64,000 bases of DNA from Compostibacter hankyongensis (GTDB lineage Bacteria; Bacteroidota; Bacteroidia; Chitinophagales; Chitinophagaceae). This document shows, one piece after another, positions 1 through 6,295 of the stretch. The stretch covers positions 372,001 to 436,000 of the forward strand of contig NZ_BAABFN010000022.1 in the NCBI RefSeq assembly GCF_039541075.1, read 5' to 3'. Numbering within the stretch: position 1 is the stretch's first letter; every line of letters begins with the position of its first letter. Below the pieces are notes generated by a model. That model was not told the DNA's origin. It searched no databases and was given only the letters and a program-made list of their open reading frames with translations. Position numbers and translations under genes: made by a program.

Positions 1-834
1 CTTACGTACGCCGGCTTCGAAAACCTCGCATTGCCCGGCATAATCCCAGCCTTTCACCCGGTAGATATCTATTCCGTTGCCGCGGTCTGTTTTACGAAAA
101 CCTTCGAGAGCAGCCGATATGGAACCCTTTACCGTCTGCATGCGGCGCTGTACGGAAATGCCGTAGCCGTCGTCCCAGACAAAGATGGCCATGGGTATCT
201 GCAGCACTGCGGCGGCATTCACCACTTCCCAGAAGTGACCTTCGGAAGTGCTGGCATCTCCTATGGTGACAAAGCAAACCTCGCTGCCTCCGTGGGAGAG
301 GCCGGTGAGCGACTGCAGCTCCGGGACTTCCCGGAACAGCTTGGAAGCCATGGCCAGCCCGACCGCCCGGGGCATCTGGGCGGCTGTGGGCGACATGTCC
401 GCAGCGGTGTTCTTCATCTCTGCCAGCGGCATCCACTGACCCTGCCCGTCGATATTCGGACTGGCAAAATGGGCATTCATCTGCCGCCCTCCCGAAAAGG
501 GCTCGTGTTCGGGGTTCGTATCCGTATATAGCTGGGCAAAAAACTGTTCAATGGTCGCCATTCCCGTGGCAAAGGCAAGCGTCTGATCCCGGTAGTAACC
601 GGACCGCCAGTCGCCCGGCCGGAAAGCCCGCGCCATCGCCACCTGGGGAACTTCTTTCCCGTCTCCGAAAATCCCGAACTTGGCCTTTCCGGTAAGCACT
701 TCCCTGCGTGCCAGCAGGCTGAGCTCCCTGCTCTCACAGATCAACCGGTAATCCGTCAGCACCTGTTTACGAAAGTCCTCGAAGGACAGCTGGTGATCGT
801 AAGCAGTTGGATGTGGATATGGTGATTCGTTCAC
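1..834 (-). CDS. 2-oxoacid dehydrogenase E1 component, thiamine-diphosphate dependent (5' part, cut by window edge)
   Basis: The first 278 codons of an E1 subunit that decarboxylates a branched-chain or similar 2-oxoacid for transfer to a lipoyl E2. The frame runs off the window without a stop. The alpha-type fold is clear: an N-terminal YYRDQT segment (residues ~78-83) and the thiamine-diphosphate motif GDASTSEGHFWEVVNAA (around 190). In Bacteroidetes this protein is usually an alpha/beta fusion of about 650-800 residues; the beta half would lie beyond position 1, which I infer and cannot see. I chose the GTG at 834 because an in-frame TAA lies eight codons upstream and no ATG occurs between them. 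A TACATTTG promoter element lies about 116 bp upstream. Confidence 0.88.
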   Translation of the reverse strand, partial: MNESPYPHPTAYDHQLSFEDFRKQVLTDYRLICESRELSLLARREVLTGKAKFGIFGDGKEVPQVAMARAFRPGDWRSGYYRDQTLAFATGMATIEQFFAQLYTDTNPEHEPFSGGRQMNAHFASPNIDGQGQWMPLAEMKNTAADMSPTAAQMPRAVGLAMASKLFREVPELQSLTGLSHGGSEVCFVTIGDASTSEGHFWEVVNAAAVLQIPMAIFVWDDGYGISVQRRMQTVKGSISAALEGFRKTDRGNGIDIYRVKGWDYAGQCEVFEAGVRK

Positions 835-949
835 GTATAAAGAATTTAACCGTTAAAGTCCCGGCAGGAGCGCCGGCCTCCGTTTCCGCAGCAAAACCGC
901 AACCGGCAGCATCCGGAGGGGCTGCGCCTGATTAACGACCCTAAATATA

Positions 950-957
950 CAAATGTA
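950..957 (-). promoter_or_regulatory. Candidate -7 promoter box for the E1 dehydrogenase gene
   Basis: TACATTTG on the minus strand fits the Bacteroidetes TAnnTTTG consensus. A T-run about 19 nt upstream is a weak -33 element. It lies back to back with the plus-strand promoter near 1067, so the gap from 835 to 1147 is a divergent promoter region. I see no gene in it. Confidence 0.45.
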
Positions 958-1066
958 GGCTTTATTGCGGCGGTATAAAAATCGTTCTGGCGCGCAAACT
1001 CCTTTCCATTCATCCGGCCAGCCGGCATCTCCATAAAATTTGCGGCCGAAAAAGAGGAGACATTCC

Positions 1067-1074
1067 TATATTTG
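1067..1074 (+). promoter_or_regulatory. Candidate -7 promoter box for the DUF1573 gene
   Basis: TATATTTG matches TAnnTTTG. A TTTG at 1039-1042 could be the -33 element, but the 24-nt spacing is slightly longer than the usual 19-21. Transcription would begin near 1081, leaving a leader of about 65 nt. Confidence 0.5.
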
Positions 1075-1147
1075 TAACCTATCCGGTAAGGCCCGGAGGG
1101 CTTACCGGCGGACAAAATCATTCTCGAAAACCAAAATGCCTCATTTT

Positions 1148-1573
1148 ATGAAAAAATTTATGCTTTGCCTGGGTATCGGCCTGCTGGCTGCCGGCAGCAG
1201 CGCAATGGCACAGACCCAGCAGCCCGTTGCCAGCACGCAGACGGCCGCCGCCAAATCCCCGCTGGACGGAAAAGTGAAGTTCAAGGAAGAGAACATCGAT
1301 TTCGGAACGGCCAAGCTCAACAAACCGGTCACCGTGGAATTTACCTTCACCAATACGGGCAAGGAACCGCTGATCATCCAGAACGCCCAGCCCAGCTGCG
1401 GCTGCACCACGCCCGATTGGACCAAGGAGCCCGTGATGCCCGGTAAGAAAGGCAGCATAAAAGCCACCTATAATGCCGCTACCCTGGGCCAGGTCAACAA
1501 AACCGTTTTTGTGAATTTCAAAGGAATTCCCCAGACCGTTGAACTGCATCTACGCGGAAAAGTAGCTCAGTAA
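1148..1573 (+). CDS. DUF1573 secreted protein
   Basis: A 141-residue exported protein with a signal peptide ending at AMAQ, followed by an Ala/Gln/Thr-rich spacer and one DUF1573 domain. The domain has the family pattern: FGTAKLNKPV, then FTNTGKEPLIIQNAQPSCGCTTP with a paired-cysteine CGC, then a PGKKGSI segment. DUF1573 is an immunoglobulin-like (ASPM/SPD-2/Hydin related) fold common in Bacteroidetes; its molecular role is unknown. The ATG at 1148 puts the MKK signal peptide first. An in-frame ATG at 1136 would only add four residues. The upstream frame to 1040 lies across the promoter and is not likely translated. The next gene starts 64 bp downstream but has its own promoter box. Confidence 0.9.
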   Translation: MKKFMLCLGIGLLAAGSSAMAQTQQPVASTQTAAAKSPLDGKVKFKEENIDFGTAKLNKPVTVEFTFTNTGKEPLIIQNAQPSCGCTTPDWTKEPVMPGKKGSIKATYNAATLGQVNKTVFVNFKGIPQTVELHLRGKVAQ

Positions 1574-1624
1574 ACGCCGTATATTTATTGTTCCGGGACT
1601 GCTCCTGCATGTCGTAAAATCCCT

Positions 1625-1632
1625 TAGTTTTG
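1625..1632 (+). promoter_or_regulatory. Candidate -7 box directly in front of the aminotransferase start codon
   Basis: TAGTTTTG fits TAnnTTTG and ends only five bases before the ATG at 1638. With the usual seven-base distance the transcript would start at or within a base or two of the start codon, that is, it would be leaderless. No clear -33 TTTG is visible. Confidence 0.4.
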
Positions 1633-1637
1633 CCGCC

Positions 1638-2843
1638 ATGCCAACGATCAGTCAGCGCGGGGAGCAGATGCCTTCCTCTCCCATCCGGAAATTAGTGCCT
1701 TACGCCGAAGCAGCCAGAAAAAAGGGCGTACAGGTTTATCATCTGAACATCGGCCAGCCGGATATCGAAACGCCGGCTGCGGCGCTGGACGCGGTACGTC
1801 ATTTCGACTTTAAAATACTGGAGTACAGCCACAGCGCAGGCAATGAAAGTTACCGGCAGAAACTGACCCAATATTACAGCCGTTTCGACATCTCGCTGGA
1901 TCCCTCCCAGATCATGATCACCACCGGCGGGTCGGAGGCCATCCTTTTCGGGATGATGGGCTGCCTGGATCCGGGCGATGAGATCATTATCCCCGAACCG
2001 TTCTATGCCAATTGCAGCGGCTTTGCCGCAGAGGCCGGCGTTATCCTGCGGCCGGTCAACTCCCATATCGAAGACGGGTTCGCCCTGCCGCCCATGGAAG
2101 CCTTCGAGGCGCAGGTCACGAAGCGGACACGGGCCGTCCTGATCTGTAATCCGAATAATCCCACCGGCTATCTCTACAGCCGGCAGGAGCTGGAGACCCT
2201 GAAGCAGATCTGCCTGAAATACGATCTTTTTCTCTTCTCCGACGAGGCTTACCGCGAATTCTGCTATACCGGCACTCATTTTTCCGCCCTGAGCCTGACG
2301 GAGATGGAGGACCATGTCGTGCTGATGGACACCATCTCCAAGCGGTACAGCGCCTGCGGCGGCCGCATCGGCGCCTTTATCACCCGCAACCGCGCGGTGC
2401 TGAACGCCACCATGAAGTTTGCCCAGGCCCGGCTGAGCCCGCCCTCCTTTGCCCAGATCCTGGGGGAAGCCGCCGTGGACCTGCCGGTCGATTATTTCGA
2501 CGGGGTAAAGACGGAGTACCTGGCCCGGCGCGACCTCCTGGTAAAGGAGATGAACGCCATACCGGGTGTGTTCTGTCCCAACCCGGGCGGCGCTTTTTAT
2601 GCCATGGCGCGGCTGCCCGTACCGGATGCCGAGGCGTTCTGCCAGTGGCTGCTGGAGGAATTCTCCCACGAAGGGCATACCGTTATGCTGGCCCCCGGCA
2701 ATGGCTTTTATGCCACACCGGGACTGGGTAAAAATGAGGTGAGGCTGGCGTATGTGCTCAACCGGGACGCCCTGAAAAAGGCCATAACCTGCCTGAAAAT
2801 AGCGTTGGACCGCTATCCGGATACCGCTATAAAAAAAGGATAA
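1638..2843 (+). CDS. Class I aminotransferase, PLP dependent (aspartate aminotransferase-like)
   Basis: A 401-residue fold type I aminotransferase that moves an amino group between an amino acid and a 2-oxoacid in the cytoplasm. The visible PLP-site motifs are complete: IGQPDIETP near the start, CNPNNPTGY (substrate and cofactor contacts, ~170-178), SDEAYREF (~200-207), and SKRYSACGGRIG, whose lysine forms the Schiff base (~235). The length is normal for the family. The N-terminal segment ISQRGEQMPSSPIRKLVPYA is conserved in Bacteroidetes homologues, which supports the ATG at 1638. Aspartate or an aromatic amino acid are both possible substrates; the sequence alone does not decide. It is followed by an independent small transcription unit, not by an operon partner. 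Confidence 0.9.
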   Translation: MPTISQRGEQMPSSPIRKLVPYAEAARKKGVQVYHLNIGQPDIETPAAALDAVRHFDFKILEYSHSAGNESYRQKLTQYYSRFDISLDPSQIMITTGGSEAILFGMMGCLDPGDEIIIPEPFYANCSGFAAEAGVILRPVNSHIEDGFALPPMEAFEAQVTKRTRAVLICNPNNPTGYLYSRQELETLKQICLKYDLFLFSDEAYREFCYTGTHFSALSLTEMEDHVVLMDTISKRYSACGGRIGAFITRNRAVLNATMKFAQARLSPPSFAQILGEAAVDLPVDYFDGVKTEYLARRDLLVKEMNAIPGVFCPNPGGAFYAMARLPVPDAEAFCQWLLEEFSHEGHTVMLAPGNGFYATPGLGKNEVRLAYVLNRDALKKAITCLKIALDRYPDTAIKKG

Positions 2844-2873
2844 GGTCCGTCCGCCTTCCCGCTAAGGCGGCAT

Positions 2874-2881
2874 TATCTTTG
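2874..2881 (+). promoter_or_regulatory. -7 promoter box of small RNA copy 1
   Basis: TATCTTTG inside a 16-nt block (2870-2885, CGGCATTATCTTTGCA) that is identical in front of the second copy at 4078. It fits the Bacteroidetes -7 consensus. The preceding CCGCCT/AGGCGG inverted repeat (2851-2870) may terminate the aminotransferase transcript. The -33 element is not obvious. Confidence 0.6.
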
Positions 2882-2887
2882 CATCGG

Positions 2888-3026
2888 CAAAAGGAGAATA
2901 AAAAAGGAAGACATAAAAACAACAATCGCGGGCCGGTACCGTTATATAAACAACTAAGCCATCAGAAATGATGGCTGTCGTAGAGAGGATGGAGTAGTCC
3001 CCTGGTTTCTACCGGGGGATTTTTTA
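2888..3026 (+). ncRNA. Small transcription unit, copy 1 (GNRA hairpin, purine-rich linker, intrinsic terminator)
   Basis: A short unit with its own promoter and terminator. It has an A-rich, ATG-free leader, then a stem GCCATCA-GAAA-TGATGGC (2958-2975) closed by a GNRA tetraloop. A linker TGTCGTAGAGAGGATGGAG follows, then a terminator stem CCCCTGGT-TTCT-ACCGGGGG (2999-3018) and six T. A second copy at 4092-4206 differs at only two positions in the ~66-nt core: the second loop base (A/C, still GNRA) and a stem base (G-U versus G-C). Both changes preserve structure. A nine-codon frame, ATG at 2968 to TAG at 2997 (MMAVVERME), is also intact in both copies, so a leader peptide is an alternative. 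I do not recognise the family. Confidence 0.6.
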
Positions 3027-3106
3027 TTGTTTCATAAACATACTAACATTTCCTGAAACGCCAAATTTTTTTTTAAATATTTGTTAAATTTCTTTTTGCA
3101 GACCTC

Positions 3107-3766
3107 CTATTCGGTCTTCACCAGCAGCCCGTCGGCGAACTTTTCGGATACCGTCACCGGGTGGCCTTTCCCGACCTGCAGCACCAGCGATCCGTCAAAG
3201 CCGATCTTTTCCACCACTTTCAGCCGGGTGCCGATACCGATATCGAGCTTCTGCAGGTATTGCAGGAAGGCAGAAGAAGCGTCTCTTACGGCCATGACCC
3301 GGCAGGTACGCCCGTCGCCCAGCTCGCTGAGCGTTATACGGTGCAGGCTCGCCATCCTGCCTTTTGCATCCGGAATAGGGTCCCCGTGGGGATCATAATC
3401 CGGATAGCCCAGATACCGCGCCAGCCGCTCGGCCAGGTCGGGGTGATGAATATGCTCCAGCTCCTCGGCAATATCGTGTACCTCATCCCAGCCGTATCCC
3501 AGCTTTTCCTGCAGGAACACCTCCCAGAGGCGGTGTTTGCGCACCACTTCGAGGGCGGCCTGGGCTCCGCGATCCGTCAGCCGGGCGCCCCGGGACTTGT
3601 CGTAATGGATCAGCTGTTTTTCGGTGAGCTTTTTCAGCATATCGATGACCGAGGCGGGGTTGTTGCCCAGCGACTCGGCAATCGCCGTGGGGGTAATTTT
3701 TTCGTTGGGCCCTTGCGCCAGGCGATAGATCGCTTTCAGGTAGTTCTCTTCCGATAAAGTATGCAT
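3107..3766 (-). CDS. DtxR-family metal-dependent transcriptional repressor with FeoA-like C-terminal domain
   Basis: A 219-residue regulator that would bind Fe(II) or Mn(II) and repress metal-uptake genes. The order is a winged helix (residues 1-60, starting HTLSEENYLKAIYRL), a metal-binding dimerisation domain with the expected HDIAEELEHIHH cluster (~100-111), and a C-terminal SH3/FeoA-like domain (~145-215). The length fits DtxR proteins carrying the third domain. I chose the ATG at 3766 because a TATATTTG promoter box lies at 3784-3791 and would overlap the longer frame starting at 3796. The gene sits alone between two copies of a small transcription unit. Whether it is MntR-like or iron specific cannot be told. 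Confidence 0.92.
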   Translation of the reverse strand: MHTLSEENYLKAIYRLAQGPNEKITPTAIAESLGNNPASVIDMLKKLTEKQLIHYDKSRGARLTDRGAQAALEVVRKHRLWEVFLQEKLGYGWDEVHDIAEELEHIHHPDLAERLARYLGYPDYDPHGDPIPDAKGRMASLHRITLSELGDGRTCRVMAVRDASSAFLQYLQKLDIGIGTRLKVVEKIGFDGSLVLQVGKGHPVTVSEKFADGLLVKTE

Positions 3767-3783
3767 GGCCGGGTATTGATTTT

Positions 3784-3791
3784 CAAATATA
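3784..3791 (-). promoter_or_regulatory. -7 promoter box of the DtxR-family gene
   Basis: TATATTTG on the minus strand. Transcription would start near 3777, leaving a leader of about 11 nt before the ATG at 3766. Confidence 0.55.
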
Positions 3792-3819
3792 ATCAATCGT
3801 TCCCGCTCTTTAAAATCGG

Positions 3820-4040
3820 GTGTGCCGCAGAACGGGAGACAGCGCTGCTGCGGCTCAGCTGAAGGTGCTTTACAGTCGCAACAGGAAGCTTATTCAGGTA
3901 CGGGATGTCGACCCGCGGAGTCTTCGGCCACGAGGGGGCGACAAGGAGACGCTTATTCAGGCAGCGCAGCCCGGAAGGACGGACGGAGCAGGGTGGATAC
4001 GGGCGCCGGCAAATGTGAAAGAAAATAAAAAATTAAGGAT
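3820..4040. other. Unexplained GC-rich block between the repressor promoter and small RNA copy 2
   Basis: About 220 bp that is GC-rich up to about 4015 and then AT-rich, with no convincing gene. It contains the word GCTTATTCAGG twice (near 3890 and 3951, about 60 bp apart), several short inverted repeats (for example CAGCGCTGCTGCGGCTCAGCTG) and a CCCGGAAGGA word. An open frame crosses it (3820-4179, plus strand) but has no family resemblance and ends inside the small RNA terminator region. A structured RNA or a decayed element are possible; I cannot name it. Confidence 0.3.
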
Positions 4041-4077
4041 TTGGAGGAATAATGTAGTTTTTCTGATGAAACGGCAT

Positions 4078-4085
4078 TATCTTTG
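4078..4085 (+). promoter_or_regulatory. -7 promoter box of small RNA copy 2
   Basis: TATCTTTG in the same 16-nt context (CGGCATTATCTTTGCA) as copy 1. Confidence 0.6.
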
Positions 4086-4091
4086 CAAAAC

Positions 4092-4206
4092 AATAAACAC
4101 CAAACGAGAACAATCGAAAATAACCGATAAAGAGTCTACGCCATCAGCAATGATGGCTGTCGTAGAGAGGATGGAGTAGTCCCCCGGTTTCTACCGGGGG
4201 ATTTTT
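4092..4206 (+). ncRNA. Small transcription unit, copy 2
   Basis: This has the same architecture as the copy at 2888-3026 and is shorter by about 22 nt in the A-rich leader. The hairpin GCCATCA-GCAA-TGATGGC lies at 4140-4157. Here an outer helix CTACG (4136-4140) can pair with CGTAG (4161-4165), extending the stem with a bulge; in copy 1 this outer helix has one mismatch. The terminator stem CCCCCGGT-TTCT-ACCGGGGG is at 4181-4200, followed by five T. The frame MMAVVERME (4150-4179) is also present. After the terminator both copies share ATAAACATACTAA, so the duplication covered the whole unit. The function is unknown. Confidence 0.6.
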
Positions 4207-4274
4207 CTTTCGCTATAAACATACTAAGATTTTCCGGAAAACAAAATATTTCCTGGTTTTTTTAGTGAAAAAAT

Positions 4275-4385
4275 GCCCCATTCCGGGCAATACCTTGCCC
4301 GGTTATTCAGCGGCAACCTGCCGGCGGCAACCTGACCCATAAGGACAAATTCCGGACAATACCCTGCCCGGCGCTCAGCTGCAGC
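4275..4385. repeat. Pair of degenerate hairpin repeats downstream of carA
   Basis: The word TTCCGGRCAATACCYTGCCCGG occurs twice, about 70 bp apart. The first copy folds into the perfect hairpin CCGGGCAA-TACC-TTGCCCGG. Between them CGGCAACCTG is repeated in tandem. They lie just past the carA stop on the minus strand and could act as its terminator or mRNA 3' stabiliser, although no T-run follows. Confidence 0.5.
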
Positions 4386-4396
4386 CGCTTTAGGGA

Positions 4397-5503
4397 CTAC
4401 AGCATGCTGATAAATTCATCAAAAAGATAACGCGAATCGTAAGGACCGGGGGTGGATTCGGGGTGATACTGCACCGAGAAGGCTTTTTTGCCTTTTACCC
4501 GGATACCCTCGATGGACTGGTCGTTGAGGTTCACATGGGTTACTTCCACGCGTGAAGATTGGGCGATAGCCTTAGGATCCACGCCGAAGCCATGGTTCTG
4601 GGTGGTGATCTCGCTGCGGCCTGAAAGCAGGTTCTTCACGGGGTGATTCAGTCCCCGGTGGCCGTGGTGCATCTTAAAGGTAGGGATATCATTGGCCCGG
4701 GCCAGGAGCTGATGCCCCAGGCAAATGCCAAAGAGCGGCTTTTCTGCATCGAGCGCGGCCTTCACCGTCTCTACCGCGTAATCCATGGCGGCGGGGTCGC
4801 CGGGGCCGTTGGAGATAAAATAGCCGCGGGGCTGGAATTTCTCCATTTCCTCAAAGCTGGTCTTTGCCGGGTAAACCCGCAGATGGGCGCCGCGTTCGGC
4901 CAGGCAGTGCAGGATATTCCGCTTCACGCCCAGGTCCAGGACGGCAATACGCAGGCCGGTGCCGGCTTCTTCCCCGACATCGTATACCTGACGGGTGGAA
5001 ATGGTGGAAGAAAGCTCCAGGCCATCCATGGACGGCACCTGCTTCAGCAGCTGCTGCAGCTGATCCCGGTCGAATATTTCGGAGGAGATGATACAGTTCA
5101 TGGCGCCCTTGCTCCGGATATGGGTCACCAGGGCCCGGGTATCCACATCGTAAATGCCGACCAGGCCGTTGTCTTTTATGTAGTCATCCAGGGAAGCGTC
5201 TGCCTGCTGCCGGGAGTAATGCCGGGCGATATTTTTGCAGATAAGCCCCCTGATCTTTATGCTGTCTGATTCCGTATCGATATTACGGGTGCCGTAATTG
5301 CCGATATAGCAATTGTTCATGATGAGCACCTGCCCCGTATAGGAAGGATCGGTAAATACCTCCTGGTAGCCGGTCATCCCCGTATTAAAGCAGATCTCAC
5401 CGGCGGCGGTGCCGGTTTTTCCAAAGGCTTTTCCTTTGTAAAAGGTGCCGTCTTCCAGTAACAGTACGGCGGGTTTTATCATTTCGTCGGTATGCATGGA
5501 CAT
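4397..5503 (-). CDS. carA: Carbamoyl-phosphate synthase, small (glutaminase) subunit
   Basis: A 368-residue glutamine amidotransferase subunit that releases ammonia from glutamine for CarB in pyrimidine and arginine synthesis. The N-terminal CarA domain (residues ~10-150, FNTGMTGYQEVFTDPSYTGQ) is followed by a class I glutaminase domain. Its catalytic triad is visible: the Cys in FGICLGHQLL, and His and Glu in VQYHPEST. The start is ambiguous among ATGs at 5503, 5497 and 5482; the last gives the conserved MIKPAVLLLEDG start. The longer frame to 5572 overlaps the promoter and the rplQ terminator. Placement directly after rplQ is common in Bacteroidetes. carB is not in the window. Confidence 0.95.
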   Translation of the reverse strand: MSMHTDEMIKPAVLLLEDGTFYKGKAFGKTGTAAGEICFNTGMTGYQEVFTDPSYTGQVLIMNNCYIGNYGTRNIDTESDSIKIRGLICKNIARHYSRQQADASLDDYIKDNGLVGIYDVDTRALVTHIRSKGAMNCIISSEIFDRDQLQQLLKQVPSMDGLELSSTISTRQVYDVGEEAGTGLRIAVLDLGVKRNILHCLAERGAHLRVYPAKTSFEEMEKFQPRGYFISNGPGDPAAMDYAVETVKAALDAEKPLFGICLGHQLLARANDIPTFKMHHGHRGLNHPVKNLLSGRSEITTQNHGFGVDPKAIAQSSRVEVTHVNLNDQSIEGIRVKGKKAFSVQYHPESTPGPYDSRYLFDEFISML

Positions 5504-5528
5504 GGGAATAGAATCGTGTAAACGTTGG

Positions 5529-5536
5529 CAAAAATA
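5529..5536 (-). promoter_or_regulatory. -7 promoter box of carA, inside the T-tract of the upstream terminator
   Basis: TATTTTTG on the minus strand, about 26 nt before the ATG at 5503. The same bases form the end of the T-rich tail of the rplQ terminator, so termination and re-initiation are packed into about 35 bp. Confidence 0.5.
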
Positions 5537-5563
5537 AAAAAGACAAAGCGAAATGCTTTGTCT
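5530..5563 (-). terminator. Intrinsic terminator of the alpha-operon end (after rplQ)
   Basis: A perfect nine-base stem AGACAAAGC/GCTTTGTCT with a five-base loop. On the minus strand it is followed by TTTTTTATTTTT. It closes the long ribosomal transcription unit and separates it from carA. Confidence 0.85.
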
Positions 5564-5608
5564 TTTCTCCAAAAAATGAATTTTACTTCCGGCATTAGGG
5601 GGAATGTA

Positions 5609-6208
5609 TTAGTCGGCCTGCTCGCCTTCGGCGTTTTTCTTGTCTTCAGGAGCGGCTTCGGGTTTTTCTTCAGTCTCCGGCGCTGCAGTTTCGGGCGCTG
5701 CCGCTTCGGCTTCCGGGGCGGCAGCCTCGGTTGCAGCCGCTTCCGGCGCAGGCGTTTCTGCTTCGGCGGCTTTTTTGCGGCCTCCCCCGCCACGGCGGCG
5801 GCTCTTCTTAGCGCCTCCTTTGGCTCCGGGCGTTTCGCGGGTATACAGCTCGTTATAATCCACCAGCTCGATCAGGGCCATTTCCGCGGCATCGCCGAGA
5901 CGTTTGCCCAGCTTGATGATACGGGTATAGCCACCGGGACGGGCGGCGATCTTTTCACTAATGGGGCCGAAAAGTTCGGTAATCACCGTTTTGTCCTGCA
6001 GGTAGCCGAACACTATCCTCCGCTGATGGGTGGTATTGCTCTTGGCCTTGGTGAGCAGGGGTTCTGCATATACCCGAAGGGCCCGCGCTTTGGCGAGGGT
6101 GGTGACGATACGCTTGTGGGTAAAAAGCTCACAGGCGAGGTTGGAGAGCAGCATCTTGCGATGGGCTGACTTTCTCCCCAGGTGGTTGAATTTTGTTCCG
6201 TGACGCAT
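5609..6208 (-). CDS. rplQ: 50S ribosomal protein bL17 with long C-terminal tail
   Basis: A 199-residue large-subunit protein. The conserved bL17 body (MRHGTKFNHLGRK onward, residues 1-120) is followed by a basic stretch (KSRRRGGGGRKKA) and about 60 residues of Ala/Glu/Pro-rich acidic tail. Typical bL17 is 115-130 residues. Tails of this sort occur in Bacteroidetes, but this one is long and low complexity. It is the last gene of the alpha operon, 87 bp after rpoA, with a strong terminator behind it. Confidence 0.97.
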   Translation of the reverse strand: MRHGTKFNHLGRKSAHRKMLLSNLACELFTHKRIVTTLAKARALRVYAEPLLTKAKSNTTHQRRIVFGYLQDKTVITELFGPISEKIAARPGGYTRIIKLGKRLGDAAEMALIELVDYNELYTRETPGAKGGAKKSRRRGGGGRKKAAEAETPAPEAAATEAAAPEAEAAAPETAAPETEEKPEAAPEDKKNAEGEQAD

Positions 6209-6295
6209 GACGTAGTTGGTTTAAAGCTCCTGTACCGTGTCAGGAATTACAGGAGGCGGGCAGCGCCGTTCCGGCAGCCCTGTTGAAATGATTAA

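Noticed and set aside
3877..3952. Words resembling a cobalamin riboswitch (AGGTGC, AGGAAGC, CCCGCGG, AGGAGAC)
   Set aside because: The spacing is far too short, the core junction is not recognisable, and no cobalamin gene lies downstream on that strand.
3960..4005. SRP-RNA-like word CCCGGAAGGA
   Set aside because: The flanking asymmetric loop sequence (AGCAG / CAGG pairing) of SRP domain IV could not be aligned convincingly.
3820..4179. A 119-codon plus-strand open frame
   Set aside because: It has no family features, runs over a GC-rich block and through the promoter and hairpin of small unit 2, and its only conserved part is the nine-codon MMAVVERME frame.
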